A stretch of DNA of 64,000 nt from Microglena sp. YARC (GCA_022414725.1 CM039464.1:16126854-16190853); one strand, 5' to 3'. Positions 31,631 to 46,732 are shown, counted from the stretch's first letter. Notes: a model not told the origin generated them from the sequence alone. Program-made: numbers and translations.

Positions 31631-32318
31631 TTGAATAATGAGGCTGCATGCACAGTAACACAATTACACAAGCTAGAAATTGGGCATTGATCCTTTCCTT
31701 GCCTCTTGCTCAAATCAATAGAATCAACCTATTGTTTCCCTCTCCTGGATTGGCTCAAGGTCTTACCAACGACCTTCGTAACGGGTCATATAAACAGCCT
31801 AATTTAGGTTTTGAAGACCCACCTGAGGAGTGTGTTCCTTGTGTGTTCACATTTTTGTTTTTTTTGGTTGTGAAAGGACTTTCACCCCAGAGGTGGGTCT
31901 CCCGACACAACACGCAGCGACACGGAGGATTCAGTTCGAATGGGGTGGTGCCCTCCTACCAATATCAAAGTAGGCGCACTTAGGGCTGGTGAGAGATACC
32001 AACACATGGCAGTTTATCTGTTGGGCCCCTTCAGGGGGGCGGGAGCCCCCAAGGTCACTCCGTTGTCCCGTTTGTTGGTTTTGTTTGTGCAATTCAAACT
32101 TGTGACCGAGACAAAGCCTGACACATCAGCCACAGTCTTCGGTAACTAACAACTGGCTTCTGTCCCTCGATGCGTTGCAACATTCTCCGCCATTTCGCCC
32201 CAATTGAACGCTGGCTTGGACTTGTTTTCAAGCTGTTTGTTGTCTTCTGCCTATCCTTTCAAAGTCCACAGAATGCAACATGCTTTATGTGTTCTGACTT
32301 CTACTTTTTGTTTTGCAG
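31631..32318. other. Spacer with a dispersed-repeat segment
   Basis: The segment near 32015-32150 (CCCCTTCAGGGGGGCGGGAG, GTCACTCCGTTGTCCCGTTT) resembles 46265-46400 and 62165-62225. The frame 31648-31983 has no recognised domain. Confidence 0.4.
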
Positions 32319-32385
32319 TTTATTACGTGGCTTCTTCATGGATGCCCCTTTGAATTCAAGTTCAAAAATTCAGATTTCAAAATTG
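32319..32385 (+). CDS. Candidate exon, possibly of the BTB gene
   Basis: A strong acceptor (CTTTTTGTTTTGCAG) and donor (AAAATTG before GTGAGT) bracket an open 67-base segment reading FITWLLHGCPFEFKFKNSDF. Degenerate copies follow to about 33270. The family is not recognisable, and the opposite strand also looks splice-like, so this is tentative. Confidence 0.3.
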
Positions 32386-33275
32386 GTGAGTCCACAATTT
32401 GTTCTGCAAGGTATTTGGCATGCGGCTTCTTTATGGACCTGCCCCTGTGAATTCAAGTTTAAAAACTCAAATTCAAATTCAGAGTCCACACCCATTTGTT
32501 GTGCAGATATTGGCGTGGTTCTTCTTGGACTGCCTTCGAGAGTGTGGTGTGGGTTGCTTGCAAGCGGCAAGGTCTGAAAGGTTGAGGGCTACCGCTTAGA
32601 CTGGTACGCATAAATATTATTGTGTGGTGGTGACGGTATGTGGTGGTGTGGTGGTGGTGGCGGGTGGGGGGGCTTCACTTATCCGTTCAGAATCACGAAT
32701 GCAGCATTTGGTTTTGCGTTTCTGGCTTCTTCATGGACTCCCCTGTTGGGAGTGTGGGGGTGTGGTGTGCTGCAGGAGGCTAAGGTCTGAAGGTGAGCTG
32801 TTTGTTAAATTGAGATAGAGACATGGACAGGCCACTTCTTGACCCAAGAAAAGGCCCATGTATTACATGTTGGTGTGTGGTGTGTGGGGGGGGGTGGGTG
32901 ACGTCGGGTGGGTGGGGGGGTGGGGGGGGGTTCTTCACCTATACATTCAGAATCACAGAATGCCAGCATGTCTTGCGTCATGTGCTCTGCCTGGTCTTGC
33001 CCCTTGGGATTAGTGGGTGTGGTTGCTGCAATGAAGGCAAGGTCTGAAGGTGAAGGCCTATCCCTGGACTGTAAATCACGCATGGTTGTGGTGGCGGCGG
33101 TTGTTGTGGGCGGTGGTGTGTGTTGGTTGGGTGGTGGGGGGGGGTCTTCAACTGGCCGTTTCAGAGTCACATAAATACAATATACAACATGTTTTGGGGT
33201 GAATACATAATAGAGAAACCTTATCCATTGAGAAGATAGGTGTGGTTGCTGCAGAAGCATGGTCTGAAGGTGAGG
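32386..33275. repeat. Degenerate array with CTTCTTCATGGAC and GTCTGAAG motifs
   Basis: Five or six units contain CTTCTTCATGGACTSCCC-like sequence, GTGTGGTTGCTGCAA and AGGTCTGAAG followed by GTGAG. GTGAG after GAAG is donor-like on the + strand; the complement (CTTCAGACCTTGCC..TTGCAG) is acceptor-like on the - strand. Confidence 0.6.
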
Positions 33276-33379
33276 CACTTGTTACAATTGTGAATTCTTG
33301 TTTAGCACTACGATACATCTTTAACAGCATTAACGCGCTAGTGTGCCTTAAGCTATGGAGTGATGTTAGGGAAGAGTTT

Positions 33380-36192
33380 GTGTGAAGGTGAGGCACTTTG
33401 TTAAATTGTATGTTTACCTGCTATAAAAACGAATCCATCAATCCCTGGCAGTGGCTATGGGAACGATTGTTGTGTGTTTGTGTGTGCTGTGTGTGTGTGT
33501 GTGCTGTGTGTGTGTGAATGAGGCACTCTATTAAATTTATTAATTGTACTAAATCGAATCCTCTGTGCCAAAACACATGCAGCGGTCTTCAAGCTTCTGG
33601 AGTGGGCATGGGATAGATTGCTGCTGTAGTGTGTGGCTGATAAGGTGAAGGCACTTTTGGTTAAATGTGGTCTTCCTGTGGTTACACGACCCAAATCCTC
33701 TGTTGCCATAACGAGCAAGCGTGCTCTCAGATTGGGGTGCATGGGAAGATTTGTGTGTGTGTGTGCGAGGTAGAGACACTTCGTTAAAGTCTGTTGCTTG
33801 CTGTTAGCAGTTCTGTTATTTACACACAATAATCCTCTGCATAGCCTAAACGCCGGACAGAGTGCGCCTCTCAAGCCCTCCAAAATGGACATGGGAGATT
33901 GGTGTGGTGTCGACTGTGAGTGAAGGTGAGCACTTTGTTTTTTTTAAATTGTGTAACGTCATAAAAAACGAATCGCTCTAGACACCATAAAGCGCCGGAG
34001 CAGTGCCTCAAGCTTGGGATGGCCTGGGAGATTTTGGTTGTGTGTGTGTCGAAGGTGATGGCACTTTGTTAATAATTGTTGTAACTGTATAAAACAACGA
34101 AGTCCTCTGACACCTAAAGCTGCGAGCGTGCCTCAGCTTGGCGGAGTGTTGCATGGGGAATTGTACTGGGTGTGTGAAGTGAGGCACTTGTTATTGGTAA
34201 CTGTGATGAAAAACGATCCTCTGCGACACTACAGCCGGTGGCGGAGCGTGCCTCAAGCTTGGGAGGGGCAATGGGGGAGCATTGTGTTGTGTGTGCTGGA
34301 CAGTGATGGCAATTTGTTAAATTGCTGATGAACTGATATAAAAAACGAATCTCTTGACACCTTAAAGCCATGCAGTGTGCCTCAAGCTTGGGAGGGTGCA
34401 TGGGGCTTCGCTTGTGTGTTGTGTGGTGAGGTGGGCACTTTGTTAAATTGTGTAACTGTATAAAAACGAATCTCTGACACCTAAAAGCCACGAGCGTGCC
34501 TCAAGCTTGGGAGTGCGGCATGGGGAGATTGTGTGTGTGTGTGTGAAGGTGAGCACTTTGTTAAATTGTGTGTAACTGTATAAAAACGCAATCCTCTGAC
34601 ACTAAAGCCGCGAGCTGCTCAAGCTTGGGAGTGGGCTGCGGGGAGATTGTGTGTGTGTTGTGAAGGTGAGGCACTTGTTAAATTGGTTAACTGTATAAAA
34701 ACGATCCTCTGACACCTAGAAGCGCGCGAGCGTGCCTCAAGCTTGGGAGGGAATGCATTGCGTGGAGGATTGTGTGTGTGTGGTTTTTGAAGGTGAGGAC
34801 TTTGTTAAATGTGATGTAACTGTATAAAAAACGAATCCTCCTGTAACACCCTAAAGCCTCGGAGCGTTGCTCAAGCTTGAGGAGTGGGCATCGGGGAGAT
34901 TGTGTGTGTGTGTAGTGAAGGTGAGCACTTTTGTAATATAATGTGAACTGTATCCTAAAAACGACACCTCTGTCACCGTAAAGCGCGAGCGGCCTCAAGC
35001 TTGGAACGTGTGGCATGGGAGACTTGCTGTGTGCTGTGGTTGTGAAGGGTGAGGCACTTTTGTAATTAAGCTGTATAAGTAAACGAATCCTCTGACACCT
35101 TAAAGCGCGAGGCCTGCCTCAAGCTTGGGAGTGGCGGCATGGGAGATTGTGTGTTGTGTGTGTGAAACGGTGAGGCACTTTTGTTAAATTGTGTGACTGA
35201 TATAAAATACGCAACTCTATTGACACCTGAAAGCTTGCGAGCGATGCCTCAGACTTGGGAGTGGCATGGTACGATTTGTGTGTGTGTTGTGTGATAGTGA
35301 AGGGCCAACTTTGTCTCAAATTGCTGAACTGTAATTTAAAAACCGAATCTCTCTGACCCTAAACGCGCAGGCGTGCCTCAAGCTTGGGAGTGGGCATGGG
35401 AGATTTGGGCTGTGTGTGTGAAGGTGAGGCACTTTGTTAAATTGCTCGTACGTGAGATATAAAAAGCGAATTCTTTCTGACACCTAAAGCAGCGCCGACG
35501 TTGCCTCAAGCTTTGGGAGTGGGGCATGGTTAGATTGTGTGCGTGGCTGTGTGAAGTGACGGCACTTTGTTAAATTCGCTGTAACTGTATCAAAAACGAA
35601 TCCGTCTGACACCTAGAAGCGCGAGCGCTAGCGTTGGGAGTGTGTCATGGCGAGATTGGCCCTGTGTGCTGTGAAGAGTGAAGGCACTTTGTTAAATTGT
35701 TAACTGTAAAAAGACGAACCGCTGACACTATGGAAGCCGTCGGGAGCGATGCCTCAGCTGATGCATGGAGATTGTGTGTGGCTGTGTAAGTGAGCACTTT
35801 GTAAAATTCGTGTTACTGTATTGAAAACGAATCTTACTGAACCTTAAAGCCGCGCTTGAGCGCGTGCTCAAGCTCGGGAGCTGGGCATGGGAGATTTGTG
35901 CTGTGTGTGTGTAAGGTGAAGGCACTTGTTAATTGTGTAACTAGTATAAAAACGAAATCCTCTCTGACAACTATAAGCTTGCGAGCGTGCCTCAAGCTTG
36001 GGGACGTGGGTCATGGGGAGATTTTGCTGGGTCCTGTTGTGAAGGTGAGGCACTTTGTTAATTGTGTTACTGTATAGAAAACGAATCCTGTCCTGACAAC
36101 TAAAGCGAGATGGCGTGCCTCAAGCTTGGAGTGCATGGGAGATGTGCTGTGTGTGTCGTGCAAGTGCAGCTGCTGTGTTAAATTGTACTGGG
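33380..36192. repeat. ~115-bp tandem array, about 25 copies, ending at the gap
   Basis: Units carry GAAGGTGAGGCACTTTGTTA, ACGAATCCTCTGACACCTAA and CGTGCCTCAAGCTTGGGAGT. Single-base insertions and deletions become frequent toward the gap. Translated frames are not coding. Confidence 0.92.
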
Positions 36193-37192
36193 NNNNNNNN
36201 NNNNNNNNNNNNNNNNNNNNNNNNNNNNNNNNNNNNNNNNNNNNNNNNNNNNNNNNNNNNNNNNNNNNNNNNNNNNNNNNNNNNNNNNNNNNNNNNNNNN
36301 NNNNNNNNNNNNNNNNNNNNNNNNNNNNNNNNNNNNNNNNNNNNNNNNNNNNNNNNNNNNNNNNNNNNNNNNNNNNNNNNNNNNNNNNNNNNNNNNNNNN
36401 NNNNNNNNNNNNNNNNNNNNNNNNNNNNNNNNNNNNNNNNNNNNNNNNNNNNNNNNNNNNNNNNNNNNNNNNNNNNNNNNNNNNNNNNNNNNNNNNNNNN
36501 NNNNNNNNNNNNNNNNNNNNNNNNNNNNNNNNNNNNNNNNNNNNNNNNNNNNNNNNNNNNNNNNNNNNNNNNNNNNNNNNNNNNNNNNNNNNNNNNNNNN
36601 NNNNNNNNNNNNNNNNNNNNNNNNNNNNNNNNNNNNNNNNNNNNNNNNNNNNNNNNNNNNNNNNNNNNNNNNNNNNNNNNNNNNNNNNNNNNNNNNNNNN
36701 NNNNNNNNNNNNNNNNNNNNNNNNNNNNNNNNNNNNNNNNNNNNNNNNNNNNNNNNNNNNNNNNNNNNNNNNNNNNNNNNNNNNNNNNNNNNNNNNNNNN
36801 NNNNNNNNNNNNNNNNNNNNNNNNNNNNNNNNNNNNNNNNNNNNNNNNNNNNNNNNNNNNNNNNNNNNNNNNNNNNNNNNNNNNNNNNNNNNNNNNNNNN
36901 NNNNNNNNNNNNNNNNNNNNNNNNNNNNNNNNNNNNNNNNNNNNNNNNNNNNNNNNNNNNNNNNNNNNNNNNNNNNNNNNNNNNNNNNNNNNNNNNNNNN
37001 NNNNNNNNNNNNNNNNNNNNNNNNNNNNNNNNNNNNNNNNNNNNNNNNNNNNNNNNNNNNNNNNNNNNNNNNNNNNNNNNNNNNNNNNNNNNNNNNNNNN
37101 NNNNNNNNNNNNNNNNNNNNNNNNNNNNNNNNNNNNNNNNNNNNNNNNNNNNNNNNNNNNNNNNNNNNNNNNNNNNNNNNNNNNNNNNNNNN
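36193..37192. other. Assembly gap (1,000 N)
   Basis: Exactly 1,000 N, probably a placeholder length. Tandem arrays of different unit (about 115 bp on the left, 88 bp on the right) abut it, so unique sequence, possibly with exons, is likely missing. Confidence 0.99.
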
Positions 37193-40100
37193 CACACCAC
37201 CAACCACACCCACCTGTTAACATACCCGGATCTAAACACCTGACACAAATAATACCCCTAGGCTCTGGCTACCACATCTTTCCACCACCCAAACCAACAA
37301 CCCCACCTGTAACATACCGACTAAACACCTGACACAAATAATACCCATACGCTCTGGCTTACCACATCTTCCACCACCACCAACCACACCCACCGTAACA
37401 TTACCGACATAAACACCTGACACAAATAATACCCTATGCTTCTGGCTACCACATCTTCCACCACCCACCACCCACCACCCACCTGTAACATACCGACTAA
37501 ACACCTGACACAAAAAATAATACCCCTACGCTCTGGCTACCACATCTTCAACCACACCACCACCACCCACTGCCTAAACATACGCACTAAAACACCTGAC
37601 ACAAAAATAATACCCCTACGCTCTGGCCTACCACATCTTCCACCACACCCACCCAGCACCCACCTGTAACATACTGAAACTAACACCTGAACAAACAAAT
37701 AATACCCTACGCTCTGGCTACACATCTTCCACACCACAACCCACCACCCACCTGTAACCATACGACTAAACACCTGACACCAAATAATACCCCTACCTCG
37801 GCTACCCACATCTTCACCACACCAACCCACACCACCTGTAACATACCGCACTAAACAACCTGACACAAATCTACACCCCTACGCTTCTGGCTACCCACAT
37901 CTTCCACCACCACCAAACCACCACCCATGTAACATTACCGAACTAAAACACCTGGACACAAAATAATACCCCTACGCTCTTGGCTACCACGATCTTCCAC
38001 CACCACCAAACCCACACCCACTGTAACAAATACGACTAAACAACCTGACACCAAATAATACCCCTACGCTCTTGGCTACCCACATCTTCCACCACACAAC
38101 CCACCACCCACCTGCGTAACATACCGACTAAACACGCTGACACAAAATCAATACCCCTACGCTCTGGCTACCACATCTTCCACCCACCACCAACCCACAA
38201 CCCCACCCTGTAACATACCGCACTAAACACCTGAACAAATAAATAACCCCTACGCCTGGCCCTACCACATCTTCCACACACCAACCCACCACCCAACCTC
38301 GTAAACATACGCGACTAAACAACCTGACAACAAAATTAATACCCCTACGCTCTGCGCTACCACATCTTCCACCACCACCAACCCACCACCCACCTGTAAC
38401 ATTACCGACTAAAAACACCTGACACAAATTAAATAACCCCGTACGCTCTTGGCTACACATCTTCACACCACCCAACCCACACCCCACTGCTAACATACCG
38501 AACTAAAACACCTGACACAAATAATAACCCCTACGCTCTGGCTACCACATCTTCCACCACCACCAACCACACCCACCTGTAACATTACCGACTAAACACC
38601 CTGCACACAAATAATACCCCCTACGCCTCTGGTTACCACATCTTCACACCAACCACCAAACCACCACCACTGTAACATACCGACTAAACACCTGACCACA
38701 AATAATACCCCTACGCTCTGGCTACCACATCTTCACACCACAACCCCACACCCACTGTAAACATACCGACTAAACACCTGACACAAATAATACCCTCACG
38801 CTTTTGGCTAACCACATCTTTTCCACACACCAACCCACCACCCACCTGTACATACGCACTAAACACCTTGACACAAATAATTAACCCTACGCTCTGGCTA
38901 CACATCTTCCACACACCAACCCACCACCCACCTGTAAACATACCGAACTAAAACACCTGACACAAATAAAATTACCCCTACCGCTCTGGCTACCACCATC
39001 TTCCCACCACACCAACCACCACCCACCTGTAAACATACCGGACTAAAAACAACCTGACACAAAATAATACCCCTACGCTCTGGCTAAACACATCTTCCAC
39101 CACCACCAACCCAACCACCACCTGTTAACATACCGACCCTAACACCGACCACAATAATAATACCCCTACGCTTCATGGCTTCCACATCTTCCACCCACCC
39201 ACCAACACCACCCCACTGCTAAACATGTTACCGACTAAAACACCTGCACACAAATTAAATACCCCCTTACGCCTCTGGCTACACATCGTCCACCACCACC
39301 AACCCACCCACCCACCTGTAACATACGACTAAACACCCTGACACAAATAATAACCCTACCGCTCTGGGCTAACCACTCTTTCACCACCACAACCCCACCA
39401 CCCACCTGTACAATACCGACTAAACAACCTGACACAAATAATACCCTACGCTCTGCTACCACACTTCCACCACCCACCAACCACAAAACCACCCACCTGC
39501 TAACATTACCGACTAAATACCACCTGACACCCAAATAATACCCCTACGGCTCTGGCGTACCACATCTTCCAACCACACCAACCCACCACCCCCACCTGTA
39601 CCACATACGACTAAACACTCTGACACAAAATACATACCCCTCGCTCTTGGCCTACCCCACTTCCACCACCACCAACCCACACCCACTGAACATACCTGAT
39701 AAACACCTGACACAAATATACCCTACAGCTCCTGGCTACCACAATCTTTCCACCACCACCGACCAAAACCCCAACCACCCACCTGTGTAACATACCGACT
39801 AAACACCTGACACAAATAATACCCCTACGCTCTGGCTACACCACATCTTCCACCACCACCAACCCACCACCCACCTGTAACATAGCCGACTAAACACCTG
39901 ACACAAATAATACCCCTACGCCTGGCTACCACATCTTCCACCACCCACCAACCCACCACCCACCTGTAAACATACCGACTAAACACCTGACACAAATAAT
40001 ACCCCTACGCTCTGGCTACCACATCTTCCACCACCACCAACCCACCACCCCCACCTGTAAAACATACCGACTAAACACCTGCACACAAAATTAATACCCC

Positions 40101-43100
40101 TACGCTCTGGCTACCCACATCTTCCACCACCACCAACCCACCACCCACCTGCTAAAACATACCGAACTAAACACCTGACACAAATAATACCCCTACCCCG
40201 CTCTGGCTACCACATCTTCCACCACACCAACCACCACCCACCTGTTAACATACCGACTAAACCCACCTGACACAATAATACCCCTACGCTCTGGCTACCA
40301 CATCTTCACCACACCAACACCACCCACCACCACCCACACCATAACATAACTCACTACGACTAAACACCTGACACAAATAATACCCCTACGCTCTGGCTAC
40401 CACATCTTTCACCACCACAAAACCCACCACCCACTGCTTAACATACCGACTAAACACCTGACACAAATAATACCCCCTACGCTCTGGCTACCAAACATCT
40501 TCCACCACCCACCAACCACCACCCACCTGTAACAAGTACCGACTAAACACCTGACACAAATAATACCCTACGCTCTGGCTACCACATCTTCCACCACCAC
40601 CAACCCACCACCCACCTGTAACATACCGACTAAACACCTGACACAAATAGATACCCCTACGCTCTGGCTACCACATCTTCCACCACACCAACCCACCACC
40701 CACCTGTAACATACCGACTAAAACACCTGACACAAATAATACCCTACGTCTGGCCTACCACATCTTCCACCACCACCGAACCACCACCCACCTGTAACAT
40801 ACCGACTAAACACCTGACACAAACCCCTCGCTCTGGCTATCCACCACCACCAAACCCACCACCCCCCTACGCCATCATATACCTCTCTACGCCTGGCCGA
40901 TAACATCATTGTCCACCCCACAAACCCACACCCCAGCCGTCCACCACCACAGGTATCAACTGCTTTCGCTCTCGCTCCCACACTTCACCACCTGTAACAT
41001 ACCGACATAAACACCTGACACAAATAATAACCCCACCACCCACTGTAACCCTACGCAAATAATCTGGCTACCACATCTTCCACCACCACCACCCACCACC
41101 CCCTGTAACTACCGACTAAACACCTGACACAAATAATACCCTACGCTCTGGCTACCACATCTTCCACCACCAAATAAACCATGTAACTACGCTCTGGCTA
41201 ATCTAACCCACACAAATAATAACCCCACCTCATGGCTACCAATCTTCCACCACCACAACCCACCACCCACTGTAATCATACCGACTAAACACTGACACCT
41301 AACCAATCACCTGCTACCAATTTCCACCACACCAATAAAACGAACCAAAATAATACGCTACCACATCTTCACACACAACACCACCCACTTAACATACAAA
41401 TAATACGCCTACGCTCTGGCCGTCCACCACCGACCTAACCCCACCACCAAACATACCGACTAAAAACACCTGACACAAATAATACCCCTACGCTCTGGCT
41501 AACCCACATTCTTTCCACCACCACCAACCCACGCACCCACCTGTAAACATACCGACTAAACACCTGACACAAATAATACCCTACGCTCTGGCTACCACAT
41601 CTTACCCACACACATCTTCCACCACCCCCACCACCCCCTGCAACATACCGACGTAACACCTACACAAATAATACCCTACGCTCTGCTACCACATCTTCCA
41701 CCACCACCAACCCACCACCCACCTGTAACATACCGACTAAACACCTGACACAAATAATACCCCTACGCTCTGGCTACCACATCTCCACCACATCTTCCAC
41801 ATCACCCCAGCCACCCTACAACCTAAAACACGACCCACCTCGCCCATCTGGCTCACAAATAATCCACCACACAAACCACCTCCAGATACCCTGCTGGCAA
41901 AGCGGCATACCACCTACGCTACCCGACTTTGTAAACTAAACACCTGACCACAAAATAATACCCTACGCTCTGGCTACCACATCTTCCACACCACCAACCC
42001 ACCACCCACCTGTAACATACCGACTAAACACCTGACACAAAATAATACCCCTACGCTCTGGCTACCAACATCTTCCACCACCACCAACCCACCACCCACC
42101 TGTAACATACCGACTAAACACCTGACACAACATAATACCCCTACGCTCTGGCTTAACCACATCTTCCCACCACACCAACCCACACACCCACCTGTAACAT
42201 ACCGACTAAACACCTGACACAAATAATACCCCTACGCTCTGCTACACATCTTCCACCACCACCAACCCACCACCACACCTGTAACATACCGACTAAAACA
42301 CCTGACACAAATAATACCCTACGCCTCTGGCTACCACATCTTCCACACACCAACCACCACACCCACCTGTAACATACCGACTAAACCACCTGACAACAAA
42401 TAATACCCCTACGCTCTGGCTACCACATCTTCCACCACCACCAACCCACCACCCACCTGTAACATACCGACTAAAACACCTGACACAAATAATACCCTAC
42501 GCTCTGGCTACCACATCTTCCACCACCACCAACCCCACCACCCACCTGTAACATACCGACTAAACACCTGACACAAATAATACCCCTACGCTCTGGCTAC
42601 CACATGACACAAATTACCCCACCACACACCAACCCCACCACCCACCTGTAACATACCGACTAAACACCTGACACAAATAAATACCCCTACGCTCTGGCTA
42701 CCACATCTTCCACCACCACCAACCCACCACCACCTGTAACATACCGACTAAACACCTGACACAAATAATACCCCTACGCTCTGGCTACCACATCTTTCCA
42801 CCACCACCAACCCACACCCACCTGTAACATACCGACTAAACACCTGACACAAATAATACCCTACGCTCTGGCTACCACATCTTCCACCACCACCAACCCA
42901 CCACCCACCTGTAACATACGACTAAACACCTGACACAAATAATACCCCCTACGCTCTGGCTACCACATCTTCCACCACACCAACCCACACCCACCTGTAA
43001 CATACCGACTAAACACCTGACACAAATAATACCCCTACGCTCTGGCTACCACATCTTCCACCACCACCAACCCACCACCCACCTGTAACATACCGACTAA

Positions 43101-46100
43101 ACACCTGACACAAATAATACCCTACGCCTCTGGCTACCACATCTTCCACCACCACCAACCACCACCCACCTGTAACATACCGACTAAACACCTGACACAA
43201 ATAATACCCCTACGCTCTGGCTACCACATCTTCCACCACCACCAACCCACCACCCACCTGTAACATACCGACTAAACACCTGACACAAATAATACCCCTA
43301 CGCTCTGGCTACCACATCTTCCACCACCACCAACCCACCACCCACCTGTAACATACGACTAAACACCTGACACAAATAATACCCCTACGCTCTGGCTACC
43401 ACATCTTCCACCACACCACCACCACCCACCTGTAACATACCGACTAAACACCTGACACAAATAATACCCCTACGCTCTGGCTACCACATCTTCCACCACA
43501 CCCACCCACCACCACCACCCACCACCCACCTGTCATACCGACTAAACACCTGACACAAATAATACCCCTACGCTCTGGCTACCACATCTTCCACCACCAC
43601 CAACCCACCACCCACCTGTAACATACCGACTAAACACCTGACACAAATAATACCCCTACGCTCTGGCTACCACATCTTCCACCACCACCAACCCACCACC
43701 CACCTGTAACATACCGACTAAACACCTGACACAAATAAATACCCCTACGCTCTGGCTACCACATCTTCCACCACCACCAACCCCACACCCACCTGTAACA
43801 TACCGACTAAACACCTGACACAAATAATACCCTACGCTCTGGCTACCACATCTTCACACCACCACCAACCCACCACCCACCTGTAACATACCGACTAAAC
43901 ACCTGACACAAATAATACCCTACGCTCTGGCTACCACAATCTTCCACCACCACCAACCCACCACCCACCTGTAACATACCGACTAAACACCTGACACAAA
44001 TAATACCCCTACGCTCTGGCTACCACATCTTCCACCACCACCAACCCACCACCCACCTGTAACATACCGACTAAACACCTGACACAATAATACCCCTACG
44101 CTCTGGCTACCACATCTTCCACCACCACCAACCACCAGCCACCTGTAACATACCGACTAAACACTGACACAAATAACTTACCCCTACGCTCTGCGCTACC
44201 ACACCTGACACTTCCACCACCACCAACCCACCACCCACCTGTAACATACCGACTAAACACCTGACACAAATAATACCCTACGCTCTGGCTACCACATCTT
44301 CCACCACCACCAACCACCACCCACCTGTAACATACCGACTAAACACCTGACACAAATAATACCCTACGCTCTGGCACCAATCTCCACCACCACCAATCCC
44401 ACCCACCTGTAACATACCGACTAAACACCTGACACAAATAATACCCCTACGCTCTGGCTACCACATCTTCCACCACCACCAACCCACCACCCACCTGTAA
44501 CATACCGACTAAACACCTGACACAAATAATACCCCTACGCTCTGGCTACCACATCTTCCACCACCACCAACCCACCACCCACCTGTAAACATACCGACTA
44601 AAACACCTGACACAAATAATACCCTACGCTCTGGCTACCACATCTTCCACCACCCACCTGATACCCCTACGCTCTGGCTACCACATCTTCCCACCACCAC
44701 CCACCTGTAACATACCGACTAAACACCTGACACAAATAATACCCCTACGCTCTGGCTACCACATCTTCACCACCACCCACCTGTAACATACGACTTAAAC
44801 ACCACTAATACCCCACCTGGTAATACCCCTACGCTCTGGCTACCACAGTCTTCTTTAACATACCGACTAATCACTGACACAAATAATACCCCTACGCTCT
44901 GGCTACCACATCTTCCACACCACCAACCCACCACCCAACCACTAAACACTACCAATAATAACGCTCTGGCTACCACATCTTCCACCACCACCACCCAACC
45001 CACCCCTAAACACCTGTAACATACCGACTAAACACTGACACAAATAATACCCCTACGCTCTGGCTACCACATCTTCCACCACCACCAACCACCACCCACC
45101 TGTAACATACCGACTAAACACTGACACAAATAATACCCCTACGCTCTGGCTACCACATCTTCCACCACCACCAACCCACCACCCACCTGTAACATACCGA
45201 CTAAACACCTGACACAAATAATACCCCTACGCTCTGGCTACCACATCTTCCACCACCACCAACCCACCACCCACCCGTAACATACCAACTAAACACCTGA
45301 CACAAATAATACCCCTACGCTCTGGCTACCACATCTTCCACCACCACCAACTCACCACCGTAACATACCGACTAAACACCTGACACAAATAATACCCCTA
45401 CGCTCTGGCTACCACATCTTCCACCACCACCAACCACCACCACCCGTAACATACCGACTAAACACCTGACACAAATAATACCCTACGCTCTGGCTACCAC
45501 ATCTTCCACCACCACCAACCCACCACCCACCTGTAACATACCGACTAAACACCTGACACAAATAATACCCTACGCTCTGGCTCCACATCTACCACATCAA
45601 TAAATAACGCCCACCACGCTCTGGCACCCATCTTCCACCCCACCACACCACCTGTAACATACCGGACTAAACACCTGACACAAATACCACATACCCCTAC
45701 GCTCGCTCAAATAATACGCTCTCCACCCACCTCCTGTAACATAACCCGACAACTAAACACTGAACACAAATATACTACGCCTCCCTTCCTACCACCACCA
45801 CCAACCCACCACCCACCTGTAACATACCGACTAAACACCTGACACAAATAATACCCCTACGCTCTGGCTACCACATCTTCCACCACACACAACCCACCAC
45901 CCACCTGTAACATACGACTAAACACCTGACACAAATAATACCCCTACGCTCTGGCTACCACATCTTCCACCACCACCAACCCACCACCCACCTGTAACAT
46001 ACCGACTAAACACCTGACACAAATAATACCCCTACGCTCTACCTACCATATCTTCCACCACTACCAACCCACCACCCACCTATAACATACAGATAAACTT

Positions 46101-46160
46101 CCTGAAAACAGTCAACACAAATAATAGCCCTATGCTCAGCCTACCAGATACCAACCACCA
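37193..46160. repeat. 88-bp satellite array, about 100 copies
   Basis: Units contain TACCGACTAAACACCTGACA, CAAATAATACCCCTACGCTC and TGGCTACCACATCTTCCACC followed by ACC-rich sequence. Homogeneous at 42.3-46.0 kb, heavily indel-ridden near the gap and rearranged around 40.8-41.9 kb. On the minus strand TTTGTGTCAG and ATGTTACAG look acceptor-like. Confidence 0.96.
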
Positions 46161-46204
46161 ACAACCCACCCACCCACCCACCTCGCGCCCAGAATTCTCT
46201 ACAG

Positions 46205-46732
46205 TTCATTTTAATTAATAATAATTAAATTGAAAAGGGGCGCTTGAACACTTCTTCATTTTTGGTGGAGCCCCCTCTTAAAGGGGCAGGAGCCCCATGG
46301 GTCACCCGGTTGTCTGTTTGACCCCCCCCCCCCCCCCCCCTCTGAACAATTGAAGGCTAACACGTCAGCAAACTGTCTCATAACTAACTGGCTTCGGTCA
46401 GCTCCTTTTCCATCGCCACCTTTTGTTCCGTTGCCACCACACTGCGCCAATTTTCCACGTCGCTTGTGACGCTGCATAGGACTTGTTCTCTTCCGCCCAC
46501 TAACTTTTAAATTTATATTTTAGTATTTTATTTATTTTCCATTTTTTTCTTCCGCCCCCTTACTTTCAAATTTGTATTTGATTATTTTTACAATTTTTTA
46601 CATTTCTGCTTCCGCCCACTTTCTTTTTAATTTGTATTTTAATATATTTATATTTCTCATGTTTAAATTTGTATACGTGTATACAATGGTGCTCATAGTC
46701 ACTGTGCTGTGGGCGTGTAACCTAGTTGTGTA
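46205..46732. other. Spacer with dispersed-repeat segment
   Basis: The part at 46265-46480 (AGCCCCCTCTTAAAGGGGCA, GTCACCCGGTTGTCTGTTTG) is related to 32015-32230; the rest is T-rich and holds no gene. Confidence 0.45.

Noticed and set aside
33285..33352. Minus-strand exon LRHTSALMLLKMYRSAKQEF as the C-terminus of the metalloprotease-like gene
   Set aside because: The acceptor CTCCATAG is plausible, but the donor is poor, the similarity is weak and the + strand reading is equally good; kept only as a note.
36011..37332. Frames of 350-405 codons across 36-37 kb
   Set aside because: They cross the 1,000-N gap and consist mostly of undefined residues.
37193..46160. CRISPR-like array because of regular 88-bp spacing
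   Set aside because: Whole units are repeated without unique spacers, in a eukaryotic intron context; it is a satellite.
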